DNA of 64,000 nt from CAZRAL01 sp964598005. GTDB taxonomy: Bacteria > Pseudomonadota > Gammaproteobacteria > Burkholderiales > Usitatibacteraceae. The stretch is from contig CAZRAL010000001.1 of NCBI GenBank assembly GCA_964598005.1, positions 1 through 64,000 of the forward strand, written 5' to 3'. The stretch's first letter is position 1; every line of letters starts with the position of its first letter. This document shows positions 33,858-42,397 of this stretch, in pieces. The position numbers and the translations under genes were made by a program. Below the pieces are notes generated by a model, which saw only the letters and a program-made list of their open reading frames with translations, was not told where the DNA came from and did no database searches.

Positions 33858-35437
33858 GGGCTGCCTCCCTGCCACTGCGCCAACGCTTCATGGGCCACCT
33901 CTGCATCGCTGAAGTGGTGACGAACATCGCCCATAATTTGATAATCTTCGTGCCCCTTGCCTGCAATCAACACGATATCGGCTGGTGTTGCCATTTCCAG
34001 CGCCGCAAAAATGGCGGCCCGGCGGTCGACTATGCAGCGGTAAGGCGCATGCCCTCCTCCACGCGCTTCCATGCCTGCTTCGATATCGGCGAGTATGTGT
34101 TGCGGATTTTCACTGCGCGGATTGTCACTGGTCAGCAGGGTGAAATCGGCAAACCGCGCCGAAACGGCTGCCATTTGCGGGCGTTTGCCGCGATCACGAT
34201 CGCCGCCACAGCCAAATACGGAAATCAGTTTTCCACTTTCGGGAATAATGGCCGCAAGCGTCGTCAGCGCTTTTTCCAGCGCATCCGGCGTGTGCGCATA
34301 ATCGACCACCACCAAAGGTTTGCCGGTCTGCCGCGCGGTTTGCATGCGTCCCGGAACCGGCCGCAATTCACTGGCCCGACGCGCCGCTTCGTTCAGTGAA
34401 ACGCCGCTCGCCAGCAATACGCCGATCACTGCGAGCAGATTGGAAACATTGAATGCTCCCAGAATATCGCTTTCAACAATGGCTTCACCGTATTTCCCCG
34501 TCACGCGGAAGCGCAATCCCCCGGCGGTAATCGCGATATCCGTGGCGATCAAATCGGCGCCCCCACTATTAATCCTCGCAAACGGGATAACCGTCACACC
34601 GCGCGCGGCCACGCGTACAGCCAGGCTGCGGCCAAAAGCGTCATCGACATTGATGACTGCTGTCTTCAAGCCCGGCGCATCGAACAACCGTGCTTTGGCT
34701 GCGCCATAGTTTTCCATGGTGCCGTGGTAATCGAGGTGATCGCGGGTCAGATTGGTAAACACCGCCACATCGTATTTCAGCCCCGCCACGCGCTCCTGTT
34801 CCAGCCCATGACTGGATACTTCCATGGCGCAAACCGAGAGCCCTTGACGCAGAAAATCGCGCAGCAGCCGTTGCAGCACAATGGCGTCGGGCGTGGTGTT
34901 GGCGGAAGCGGTCAAACGGCCGACCGGGCCATTCCCCAGTGTCCCGATGATTCCTGCTGGCCGGCCCATCGCCTGCAAGGCTTGCGCCACCCATTGCGAG
35001 ACCGAGGTTTTGCCGTTGGTGCCGGTTATCCCAACCATCCACAACTGTTCGGCGGGATGGCCAAACACCTGCCCGGCAATGGCGCTGGCCTGCGCTTTCA
35101 AATCCGCAACAGCAAGGTTGGGAACCCGCCATTCCGCTCGCCAGCTAAATGGCGGCACACCTCGTGGCGGCACACCTCGCTGCCTTTCCCATAGAACGGC
35201 TGAGGTGCCGTGCGCGATGGCATCCGCAATATAGTCACGGCCATCGTGCGCATGACCGGGGTAGGCCAGAAATGCCGTACCTTGCTGCGCCTCGCGACTG
35301 TTTGCAGTCAGATTGTCGATGCGTACCGGCAGCCTCGCCAAAAATTCGCTGATTTCCACCATACGTGCGGGGTCGAATCCGGTGCCGGAATGCGTTGCGC
35401 CAGCGGCTCCGGATAGTGTTGACGTATTCACCCTCAT
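33854..35437 (-). CDS. murE: UDP-MurNAc-L-alanyl-D-glutamate--2,6-diaminopimelate ligase
   Basis: 527 residues, slightly long. Adds meso-diaminopimelate to UDP-MurNAc-dipeptide. 'LTANSREAQQGTAFLA', ATP loop 'GTNGKTSVSQW', 'MEVSSHGLEQERV', 'NLTRDHLDYHG' and the DAP-specificity motif 'LLTSDNPRSENP' (DNPR) are present. Residues about 88-97 read RGVPPRGVPP, from a 15-bp tandem duplication in a surface loop. The N-terminal ~25 residues look poorly conserved, but the ATG overlaps the ftsI stop and has GGGCAGGG upstream. Met26 is an alternative start. Confidence 0.96.
   Translation of the reverse strand: MRVNTSTLSGAAGATHSGTGFDPARMVEISEFLARLPVRIDNLTANSREAQQGTAFLAYPGHAHDGRDYIADAIAHGTSAVLWERQRGVPPRGVPPFSWRAEWRVPNLAVADLKAQASAIAGQVFGHPAEQLWMVGITGTNGKTSVSQWVAQALQAMGRPAGIIGTLGNGPVGRLTASANTTPDAIVLQRLLRDFLRQGLSVCAMEVSSHGLEQERVAGLKYDVAVFTNLTRDHLDYHGTMENYGAAKARLFDAPGLKTAVINVDDAFGRSLAVRVAARGVTVIPFARINSGGADLIATDIAITAGGLRFRVTGKYGEAIVESDILGAFNVSNLLAVIGVLLASGVSLNEAARRASELRPVPGRMQTARQTGKPLVVVDYAHTPDALEKALTTLAAIIPESGKLISVFGCGGDRDRGKRPQMAAVSARFADFTLLTSDNPRSENPQHILADIEAGMEARGGGHAPYRCIVDRRAAIFAALEMATPADIVLIAGKGHEDYQIMGDVRHHFSDAEVAHEALAQWQGGSP
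35150..35179. repeat. 15-bp perfect tandem duplication in murE
   Basis: TGGCGGCACACCTCG occurs twice head to tail, adding five in-frame residues (RGVPP twice) between the N-terminal strands of MurE. Confidence 0.9.
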
Positions 35438-37173
35438 CCCCTGCCCGGTTGACCCGGTTTATCTGTTTGGGTTGATGCCGCCTCGTGTAACGGCACATCC
35501 GGCGCAATGCCCGCCAGGCGTAGCGCCTGCGCCATCATGCTGGCAAATACGGGGGCTGATACTGCACCGCCATAGTGTTTTCCCGCTGATGGCTCGTCGA
35601 TGGTTACCGCAATGATATAGCGCGGATTTGACACGGGACCATAACCAACAAACGAGGAAAGATATAAATCTTCCGCATAATGGCCATTAACCAACTTATA
35701 GGCTGTACCCGTTTTACCCGCAATCCGATAACCCGGCACCTGACTTTTGGTAGCAGTACCGCCAGCCTCGGTTACCATCTCCAGCATTTGTGACAGGCTA
35801 CGCGCTGTTTTGGCCGACAAAATCTGCTTGCCGATGACATCACCGTCGCGCTTCAAAAATGTTACGGGAACCAATACACCATCATTGGCAAAGACAGTAT
35901 AAGCACGTGCCAGTTGCAGCAGGCTCACTGAAATGCCATAGCCATAGGACATGGTGGCCTGTTCAATGGGTTTCCAGGTTTTAGCAGGCCGTAACCGTCC
36001 GCTGGCTTCACCAGGGAAACCAGTTTTGGGAAGCGTTCCAAAACCCAATTCGTTATAGAAACTCCATAGTTGTTCTGGCGGTAGCTGAAGTGCGATTTTC
36101 AATGTCCCGATATTGCTCGATTTCTGGATAATTTCTGCAACAGACAACTGCGTATAGGAATGAATGTCAGTGATGGTATAACCTGCTAGCGAAAACCCAT
36201 TGCCGGTCTTGATTACAGTTTCTGGTTTAACAATTCCCGCTTCCAATGCAACGGCAACAGCAAAGGGTTTGAAGGTCGAACCGGGTTCAAAGGTATCGGT
36301 CACGCTACGGTTGCGCATTTGCTTCGGTTGAAAATGGGCGCGATTATTGGGATTGAAATCCGGCTGGTTAACCAGCGCCAGCACCTCGCCCGACTTCGCA
36401 TCCAGCATGACCAGCGCACCGCCCTTGGCCTTGTTGGCTTCCACAGCCGCCTTCAATTCGCGGTGGGCAATGTATTGCAGCCGTTCGTCGATCGAGAGTT
36501 TTACCGTCTGCCCGTCGCGCGGCGCACGCACGGCATCGATATCTTCGACGATGCGCCCCTTGCGATCCTTGATCACCCGGCGTTGCCCCGCTGTTCCCGT
36601 CAGCAAGGTTTGTTGGGCGAGCTCGATGCCTTCCTGCCCATTGTCATCGACGCCGGTAAAGCCAATCACGTGAGCAGCCACATCCCCCGATGGATAAAAA
36701 CGTCGATACTCGCGCTGCTGGAAAATGCCCGGAATACGCATCGCCATGACTTGCGCGGCCTCCTCGGGTGGAAGCTGCCGCTTTAGCCACACAAAACCCT
36801 TGTCTTTATCCGCCAGCTTGCTGGACAGCGTGGATTTGTCGAGGCCCAGCGTGCGCGCCAGTTTCGCGGTCTGGGCGGGCTCGATTTCCATTTCCGCTGG
36901 ACTGGCCCAGATGGACTCCACGGGCGTTGAAATGGCCAGCGTCTTGCCATTGCGATCGGTCACCACGCCGCGCGAGGCGGGCATATCAATGATGCGGGTA
37001 AAGCGCGCCTCGCCCTTGGCTTGCAAAAAATCGTTGTTTAGCCCTTGCAAGTAAAAAGCGCGCCCTGCCAAAACAAAAAAGCTGCTGAGCAACGCAATCA
37101 GTACCGTTCGCGAACGCCAGCCCTCCAGCTTGAGACGCAGTTCCGGCTGGATACGTGTCCTGGAAAAATTCAT
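35434..37173 (-). CDS. ftsI: Septal peptidoglycan transpeptidase (penicillin-binding protein 3)
   Basis: 579 residues. Cross-links septal peptidoglycan with FtsW. TM helix about 23-42, pedestal domain, then the transpeptidase domain with Ser299-x-x-Lys302 (PGSTFKP), Ser352-Ser353-Asn354 and Lys487-Thr-Gly-Thr (KTGT). All three catalytic motifs are intact. It overlaps ftsL and murE by ATGA. Confidence 0.97.
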   Translation of the reverse strand: MNFSRTRIQPELRLKLEGWRSRTVLIALLSSFFVLAGRAFYLQGLNNDFLQAKGEARFTRIIDMPASRGVVTDRNGKTLAISTPVESIWASPAEMEIEPAQTAKLARTLGLDKSTLSSKLADKDKGFVWLKRQLPPEEAAQVMAMRIPGIFQQREYRRFYPSGDVAAHVIGFTGVDDNGQEGIELAQQTLLTGTAGQRRVIKDRKGRIVEDIDAVRAPRDGQTVKLSIDERLQYIAHRELKAAVEANKAKGGALVMLDAKSGEVLALVNQPDFNPNNRAHFQPKQMRNRSVTDTFEPGSTFKPFAVAVALEAGIVKPETVIKTGNGFSLAGYTITDIHSYTQLSVAEIIQKSSNIGTLKIALQLPPEQLWSFYNELGFGTLPKTGFPGEASGRLRPAKTWKPIEQATMSYGYGISVSLLQLARAYTVFANDGVLVPVTFLKRDGDVIGKQILSAKTARSLSQMLEMVTEAGGTATKSQVPGYRIAGKTGTAYKLVNGHYAEDLYLSSFVGYGPVSNPRYIIAVTIDEPSAGKHYGGAVSAPVFASMMAQALRLAGIAPDVPLHEAASTQTDKPGQPGRG

Positions 37174-37469
37174 CGCGCCCCCCCTTTTGTTTCTACAGAA
37201 CCCGGAGGATCAAGCACGATGATGATGGTTTTTTTCGGATCAGGAAGCACCATGCCGCTTTGCTGCACGGCCTTTTGTTCGATGCGCTTGCCCGCGCCCA
37301 GTGTCTGACTTTCAATTTGCAGCTCGCGCCATTCCTGATCGAGCTTGCGCTCGCTGTCCTGCTCGGTTTGCAAATCGATAAACAGCTTGCGCGACTGGTG
37401 CTGCGCAGCGACAACCAGCAGGGCAGAAGCCATCAGTATCAGCAACAGCAAGGATTGCAGGCGACTCAT
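37170..37469 (-). CDS. ftsL: Cell division protein FtsL
   Basis: 99 residues. Bitopic protein of the FtsQLB complex: a short cytoplasmic end, a TM helix at about 5-23 ('QSLLLLILMASALLVVAAQH') and a periplasmic leucine-zipper-like coil. Sequence is weakly conserved in the family; the call rests on size, topology and its place between rsmH and ftsI, which it overlaps by four bases each. Confidence 0.93.
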   Translation of the reverse strand: MSRLQSLLLLILMASALLVVAAQHQSRKLFIDLQTEQDSERKLDQEWRELQIESQTLGAGKRIEQKAVQQSGMVLPDPKKTIIIVLDPPGSVETKGGAR

Positions 37470-38413
37470 GCCCTGCTCCGCACCGCTACGGCCGTACGCT
37501 CTGCCACCCGCATCATTGCGCTACGCGCACGGGGATTCAGGGCAATATCTTCAAGCGCAGGTTTCACTGCCCGGCCGATTAAACGCAAGGTAGCGTTATC
37601 GATTTCACCAGCACGGATAGGCAGATTTTTGGGAAGATCATCCGCCTGTGACGCACGCTTCATGAAGCGCTTCACGATCCGGTCTTCCAGTGAATGAAAA
37701 CTGATCACCACCAATCTGCCTCCTGTACGCAGCACACTGACCGCCTGCGGTAAAACGTTGCTTATTTCTTCAAGCTCCTGATTGACGAAAATCCGAATAG
37801 CCTGAAACGTGCGGGTTGCGGGATGCTGGCCCGGCTCACGCGTACGGACGGTTTGAGCCACGAGTTCGGCAAGCTGGCGCGTCGTCCGAATACCTCTGTC
37901 GCGCCTTGCCGCAACAATCGCTCTTGCAATCTGTTTAGCAAACCGTTCTTCACCATAGCTTTTAATCACCTCCGCCATATCCTGCTCTTCAGCCGTGTTT
38001 ATCCACTCTGCTGCCGTGATGCCAAATGTGGTATCCATCCTCATATCCAGCGGCCCGTCAAAACGGAAACTGAACCCACGCCCTGCTTCATCCAGCTGCG
38101 GGGAAGACACCCCCAAATCCATCAACACCCCATCCACCTCTGCTACTTTTTGCCGGGCCAGAATATCGGCCAAATGACTCATTGCCGTGTGCACCAGAAC
38201 AAAGCGTTGATCGCTGATTTTGTTCGCCGCAATGGCTACCGCATCGCGATCAATTGCAATTAATCTTCCCCTCTCTCCCAGTTTTTCCAGCACCGCCCGG
38301 CTATGACCGCCACGCCCAAAGGTGCAATCCACATAGATGCCGTCTGGCTTGATAGCGAGCGCTTCGACCGCTTCATGCAACAGGACGGTGACGTGCGCAT
38401 TGCCATCACTCAT
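37466..38413 (-). CDS. rsmH: 16S rRNA (cytosine-1402-N4)-methyltransferase
   Basis: 315 residues. SAM-dependent methylation of C1402 N4 in the ribosomal P site. 'VDCTFGRGGHSRAVLEKLG' is the SAM-binding motif. 'DLGVSSPQLDEAGRGFSF' and 'VISFHSLEDRIVKRFM' are RsmH signatures. It starts six bases after the mraZ stop. Confidence 0.97.
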   Translation of the reverse strand: MSDGNAHVTVLLHEAVEALAIKPDGIYVDCTFGRGGHSRAVLEKLGERGRLIAIDRDAVAIAANKISDQRFVLVHTAMSHLADILARQKVAEVDGVLMDLGVSSPQLDEAGRGFSFRFDGPLDMRMDTTFGITAAEWINTAEEQDMAEVIKSYGEERFAKQIARAIVAARRDRGIRTTRQLAELVAQTVRTREPGQHPATRTFQAIRIFVNQELEEISNVLPQAVSVLRTGGRLVVISFHSLEDRIVKRFMKRASQADDLPKNLPIRAGEIDNATLRLIGRAVKPALEDIALNPRARSAMMRVAERTAVAVRSRA

Positions 38414-38419
38414 ATCCCA

Positions 38420-38863
38420 TCACAGCGAAAAATTTTCCGTTCCCGCCGGCAGACCCGTCGTGCCGCTGGTAAGCGCCTTGAGCTGGGCGTTCCACGCTTC
38501 CACATTCCAGATTTCGAAATGGCTGCCCTGCCCCACCAGCATGATCAGTTTTTCGATGCCCGCGAACCCGCGCAATTCAGGCGACAGCAACAAGCGCCCG
38601 GAAGCATCAAGTGCAACTTCTTCGGCAAAACCGATCAATAGGCGTTTCCAGACACTGGCCGTGCGATCCATGCTGGGGAAAGTCATCACCCGATCACGAA
38701 TCGGCTCCCAGGCATTAAAGGGATACAACAAAAGACAACCTTCAGGATGCGCCGTCAGGATCAATCGCCCGGCAGTAGGTTGCGTCAATGCATCACGATG
38801 CTTGACCGGCACCGCGATCCGGCTCTTTGCATCTAGATTTATTTGTGACGCGCCCTGAAACAT
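38420..38863 (-). CDS. mraZ: Transcriptional regulator MraZ
   Basis: 147 residues, the usual MraZ length, with two SpoVT/AbrB-like half-domains carrying 'LDAKSRIAVPVKHRD' and 'LDASGRLLLSPELRG'. It is the DNA-binding first gene of the dcw cluster and represses it in E. coli. ATG 38863 gives the family start 'MFQGASQINLDAKSR' with GGGAAAG upstream; the frame further upstream runs into the promoter region. Its own predicted boxes lie 35-70 bp ahead. Confidence 0.97.
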   Translation of the reverse strand: MFQGASQINLDAKSRIAVPVKHRDALTQPTAGRLILTAHPEGCLLLYPFNAWEPIRDRVMTFPSMDRTASVWKRLLIGFAEEVALDASGRLLLSPELRGFAGIEKLIMLVGQGSHFEIWNVEAWNAQLKALTSGTTGLPAGTENFSL

Positions 38864-38897
38864 GGCTTTCCCTATTTTTTGTAGCGAAATGCGGAAT

Positions 38898-38932
38898 ATC
38901 CAATAAATCCCACTTTTTGCCACTTACAGCCA
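38898..38932 (-). promoter_or_regulatory. Four MraZ-type boxes at 10-bp spacing
   Basis: On the minus strand four TGGNN pentamers occur at exact 10-bp steps: TGGCT (38932-38928), TGGCA (38922-38918), TGGGA (38912-38908) and TGGAT (38902-38898), each separated by five bases. This matches the known MraZ recognition pattern of TGGGN repeats with 5-nt spacers. The first box overlaps the -10 hexamer, so binding would block transcription: autoregulation of the whole cluster. Confidence 0.75.
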
Positions 38933-38960
38933 CTATAGATATAAAAAAACCCGCAGTCAA
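38932..38960 (-). promoter_or_regulatory. Sigma70 promoter of the division cluster (Pmra)
   Basis: -35 TTGACT (38960-38955), 17-bp spacer, -10 TATAGT (38937-38932), each 5 of 6 to consensus. Transcription would start near 38925, about 60 bp before the mraZ ATG. The -35 hexamer lies in the loop and stem base of the adjoining hairpin. Confidence 0.75.
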
Positions 38961-38970
38961 GCGGGTTTTT
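38945..38970. terminator. Bidirectional rho-independent terminator upstream of mraZ
   Basis: AAAAACCCGC-AGTCAA-GCGGGTTTTT: a 10-bp perfect stem with a 6-base loop and T runs in both directions. On the minus strand it would stop transcripts arriving from the tctA remnant before the mraZ promoter. Confidence 0.75.
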
Positions 38971-39523
38971 AAATATTTTCTATTATTCTTCAGGGACTTA
39001 CGAACGTTTTTGCATAAAACTATGAAACTGAAAACTATTTAATAATTAATGAGATAGAAATAATACTAAAAGTAAATTCGAGATTAAACGGAGTAATTTG
39101 AGCGAAATTTATCAAAAATTGTGAAATCGAATCGATTTGATTCCAATAGCACTTTAATTTTCCTGAACTGCTTCCTCGCGTTTTTTACCAATAGCGGGCA
39201 TAGCAATAACCACCAGTAATAGCGCGGCGATCAGCAACAAGGAAAAACTAAGCGGCCAGGTAAAGAAAACCGCGGCGTCACCGCGTGAAAGCAGCATGGC
39301 CCGCCGCAGATTTTCCTCCATCATACTAAAAGACGGTAAGATACTTTCAGCAATTTAATCCAGATACCGATCAGCGGCATATTGAGTATGGCCAGCATCA
39401 AATTGCTGATCCGCATACTGATAATCTGCCCCCCAGTATAGGCGCCATGACTAGATTGGAAGGAATACTCAAGGCAGCAGGGCAACCCTCTTCTTTACAG
39501 CCATTCGCCTGTTACCATCTGCT
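38971..39523. other. Gene-poor region between mraZ and fadH
   Basis: About 550 bp without an intact gene. It holds the decayed tctA fragments at 39154-39440. The A+T-rich stretch 39010-39150 shows nothing I can name. At 38996-39020 a few bases resemble the ends of the 96-bp repeat, but too little to call. Confidence 0.7.
39154..39440 (-). pseudogene. tctA: Remnant of tctA (tripartite tricarboxylate transporter large subunit)
   Basis: Two minus-strand pieces in different frames. 39440-39321 reads '..IISMRISNLMLAILNMPLIGIWIKLL' then KVSYRLLV and a stop, like the TctA segment 'ASMWIGNLMLVVLNLPLIG'. 39324-39154 reads 'MMEENLRRAMLLSRGDAAVF' and on to 'KKREEAVQEN' and a stop, the TctA C-terminus. 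Roughly 80 residues that normally separate them are missing, the junction shifts frame, and everything upstream is gone. Clearly dead. Confidence 0.75.
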
Positions 39524-41602
39524 ATGGCAATATTTACACAAATGACGAAATTGGAAAAACCAGAGGCCATCTTGTCGCCTTATCCTCATCTGCTTACCCC
39601 ACTCGACCTGGGTTTTACCACGCTCAAAAATCGCGTCCTGATGGGTTCAATGCACACTGGCCTTGAGGATCGCAGCAAAAATTTTCCTCGCCTAGCCGCT
39701 TATTTTGCCGAGCGCGCGCGCGGCGGCGTGGGCTTGATCGTGACTGGTGGTTTTGCACCCAATATCGAAGGCTGGCTATCGCCCTTTGGCTCGATGCTGG
39801 CTACCTCGGGCGGCGCACGTAAACACCAGCGCATCACCTCGGCAGTTCATGCCGAGGGCGGAAAAATCGCTCTTCAAATTTTACATGCTGGTCGCTATGG
39901 TTACAGCCCTTTCTCGGTGGCGCCATCGCGTATTCAATCGCCTATTACACCTTTTACACCACGCGCCCTTTCGAAACGGGGTATCGAGCGTCAGATCAAG
40001 GCCTTCGTGCGGGCGGGCCAGCTGGCCCGCGAGGCCGGCTACGATGGCGTCGAGGTGATGGGCTCCGAAGGGTATTTCATCAACGAATTCTTAGTAACTC
40101 ACACTAATCAGCGTCAGGACGAATGGGGCGGCACTTACGAAAACCGCATGCGCCTGCCGGTCGAAATCGTGAGGCGGCTACGCGAAGCAGTTGGCAAGGA
40201 TTTCATCATTATTTACCGTCTGTCGATGCTGGACCTCATTCCTGATGGGCAAACATGGGATGAAGTGGTAATGCTGGCGCAACAGATCGAAAAAGCTGGT
40301 GCCACGATCATCAATACGGGTATTGGCTGGCACGAAGCACGCATCCCAACTATCGCCACCTCAGTCCCGCGTGGTGCGTTTGCCTGGGTTACGCAGAAGC
40401 TCAAGGCCAACATCGGCATTCCGCTATGCGCCACCAACCGCATCAATACCCCCGAAGTGGCCGAGGAAATTCTGGCGGGCGGCAATGCAGATATGGTGTC
40501 GATGGCACGACCTTTCCTGGCCGACCCGCAATTCGTGAACAAGGCTGCGCAGGGCCGCGCCGACGAGATCAATACCTGCATCGGCTGCAACCAGGCCTGT
40601 CTCGATCATGTTTTTAATGAAAAACTTGTTTCCTGTTTGGTGAATCCTCAAGCATGTCACGAAACCGAACTGATCTATGTTCCATCCAAGAGAAAAAAAC
40701 GGATTGCCGTGGTCGGGGCCGGGCCTGCAGGCCTGGCCTGTTCGACCGTGCTTGCCGGGCGCGGCCATGAGGTTCATCTTTTTGAAGCGACCAGCGAAAT
40801 TGGCGGCCAATTCAATATGGCCAAGCGCATTCCGGGCAAGGAGGAGTTCCACGAAACCTTGCGTTACTTCCGCAGAAAAATCGAATTGACCGGTGTTTAT
40901 CTTCATCTGAATATGCGGGTCTCTGCGCCCGACTTGCTAGCCCAGGGTTACGACGAAATTGTGCTAGCCACCGGCGTGGTGCCGCGCGATCCACACATTC
41001 CAGGGCAAGAGAATCCCATCGTGCTGTCCTATATCGATGTGTTGTTACACCAAAAACCGGTCGGCGCGCGCGTGGCGATAATCGGTGCCGGGGGCATCGG
41101 CTTCGATGTAGCCGAATATCTGGTTCACAACGGCCCGTCCGCGACGCTGGATAAACAAACCTGGATGAAGGAATGGGGGGTAGCTGATCCGGCACAGGTA
41201 CGTGGCGGTGTGATCAAAGCTGAACCGGCCTCATCTGCTCGTCAGATTTATTTGCTGCAACGCAAGGCAAGCACCTTGGGGAAAGGCTTAGGTAAAACGA
41301 CGGGGTGGATCCATCGCGCTACTCTGAAAAAGAAACAGGTAGAAATGCTGGCGGGCGTGCATTACGAAAAAATCGACGCACGCGGCTTACATATCAGCTA
41401 TGGCGAAAAGCATAGTAACCCTACCTTGCTGCAAGTGGACCACATCGTTTTATGTGCGGGACAAGAACCACTTCGTGCGCTTTTCGATGCAATTAAAGCC
41501 GCAGGGACATCGGTACATGTCATCGGTGGCGCGGATGTCGCGGCCGAGCTGGACGCCAAGCGTGCCATTGACCAGGGCAGCTGGCTCGGCTCGGCACTTT
41601 AA
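39524..41602 (+). CDS. fadH: NADPH-dependent 2,4-dienoyl-CoA reductase
   Basis: 692 residues. Fusion of an old-yellow-enzyme FMN barrel (1 to about 340), a 4Fe-4S cluster (Cys pattern 'CIGCNQACLDHVF...SCLVNP', around residue 350) and an FAD/NADPH domain ('AVVGAGPAGLACS', 'AIIGAGGIGFDVAEYL'). It reduces the 2,4-double bonds left during beta-oxidation of unsaturated fatty acids. ATG 39542 is an alternative start six codons on; neither has a clear ribosome binding site. No other fad gene lies close, and the gene stands between a decayed transporter remnant and a gene-less stretch. Related FMN/Fe-S/FAD enoate reductases share this layout, so the exact substrate is inferred. Confidence 0.92.
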   Translation: MAIFTQMTKLEKPEAILSPYPHLLTPLDLGFTTLKNRVLMGSMHTGLEDRSKNFPRLAAYFAERARGGVGLIVTGGFAPNIEGWLSPFGSMLATSGGARKHQRITSAVHAEGGKIALQILHAGRYGYSPFSVAPSRIQSPITPFTPRALSKRGIERQIKAFVRAGQLAREAGYDGVEVMGSEGYFINEFLVTHTNQRQDEWGGTYENRMRLPVEIVRRLREAVGKDFIIIYRLSMLDLIPDGQTWDEVVMLAQQIEKAGATIINTGIGWHEARIPTIATSVPRGAFAWVTQKLKANIGIPLCATNRINTPEVAEEILAGGNADMVSMARPFLADPQFVNKAAQGRADEINTCIGCNQACLDHVFNEKLVSCLVNPQACHETELIYVPSKRKKRIAVVGAGPAGLACSTVLAGRGHEVHLFEATSEIGGQFNMAKRIPGKEEFHETLRYFRRKIELTGVYLHLNMRVSAPDLLAQGYDEIVLATGVVPRDPHIPGQENPIVLSYIDVLLHQKPVGARVAIIGAGGIGFDVAEYLVHNGPSATLDKQTWMKEWGVADPAQVRGGVIKAEPASSARQIYLLQRKASTLGKGLGKTTGWIHRATLKKKQVEMLAGVHYEKIDARGLHISYGEKHSNPTLLQVDHIVLCAGQEPLRALFDAIKAAGTSVHVIGGADVAAELDAKRAIDQGSWLGSAL

Positions 41603-42325
41603 AAACGATTTTCTAAGCCAAAGACATGTTTGTGGAAATATTTTTCTCGCAGTTCATCGCATAAATAGACTTCTTTCGAAACTGTCGCGAGCGCAGACAA
41701 AACAAGCGGCTGGATCGGACAGCTCTGACAGTTTCTTCTTTAGCCGCTTTGGTCTAACTATGTCTGTCAGATTAAGTTGCGGCTAGCGTGCGCTATTATG
41801 CCCACCCGTTGAAGTAGACGAAAAACCAAGGCAACTTCAATTTTGCCCATTTTTATTTCGTCTTTCGCATCATGAGTAACCGTCTATATGGACGCCTCTC
41901 ATTTGCCAAGATCAATCTGCTGTGTTTTGACGAACAAGATAGGCTGCAGTTTTATATCCGGCCTGTTGTGCAGGACATGCCTGCTGGCCCTGATGGATTT
42001 CGCTGACCCACGCCTCATTTCCTGGATGGACTTTCGATGTCCTATTTTCTCATTCTAAATGCAGTTCCGAGATTACCTGGATGGTTTAGAGCGCGGCGGA
42101 GCGGTGTGTCCAAATCTCATTTTCCGTATCTCCTGTAGTACTTTTGTCGGCTTCATACCACTCTCCTCGGGTAATATGAAATCCGGACAGTTTGCGTGCT
42201 GCAGAACCGGACAATTCAAAAACTCCCAACAATGCCATTGGAAGAGGCTGTTATTGGTTTTACGGCGTGATATAATAAATATTGATATGGTTCGCTAAGC
42301 ATTCCGTAAATAGTAATTTTTTATA
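41603..42325. other. Gene-less region between fadH and the tRNA locus
   Basis: About 720 bp without a credible gene. It contains interleaved inverted repeats (41678-41749) and two near-identical short blocks with CCGGACA at 42182 and 42207 that might be worn element ends. It ends at a 3' half of a tRNA gene. The composition is more A+T-rich than its neighbours. I suspect an integration scar but see no recombinase or transposase fragment. Confidence 0.6.
41678..41749 (+). other. Interleaved inverted repeats with pseudoknot geometry
   Basis: Stem A: GAAACTGTC (41678-41686) and GAGC (41689-41692) pair with GCTC (41722-41725) and GACAGTTTC (41727-41735), 13 pairs with a small bulge. Its loop contains AAGCGGCT (41704-41711), which is perfectly complementary to AGCCGCTT (41742-41749) just beyond the stem. 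It lies 76 bp after fadH, in non-coding DNA. It could be a structured RNA, a terminator variant, or a chance remnant. Confidence 0.45.
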
Positions 42326-42375
42326 TTTGCGTGGCATGCAAGTGGTTGGCGGTTCGATCCTGCCTATATAAGCCA
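42326..42375 (+). pseudogene. 3' half of a tRNA-Ala(GGC) gene
   Basis: It reads as anticodon arm TTTGC-GTGGCAT-GCAAG (anticodon GGC, 42333-42335), variable region, T-arm GGCGG-TTCGATC-CTGCC, then TATATAAG and CCA. It resembles tRNA-Ala(GGC) from the anticodon arm on. The D-arm and 5' acceptor strand are absent upstream, and the 3' acceptor strand no longer looks like that of tRNA-Ala. It lies 22 bp ahead of tRNA-Glu; a tRNA-Ala/tRNA-Glu pair is common in this group. Confidence 0.65.
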
Positions 42376-42397
42376 TAGAAAATATTTTGTTTCATTT

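Noticed and set aside
38996..39020. Possible third, collapsed copy of the 96-bp inverted-end element (ACTTACG.. and ..TTTTTGCATAA)
   Set aside because: Only about 7 and 10 bases resemble the ends and nothing of the middle is present; chance is likely.
42177..42220. Terminal repeats of an insertion sequence (two CCGGACA blocks)
   Set aside because: The blocks are short, in direct orientation and only ~25 bp apart; no transposase fragment could be read in any frame.
42326..42375. Functional tRNA-Ala(GGC)
   Set aside because: No D-arm or 5' acceptor strand can be found upstream that pairs with the 3' end.
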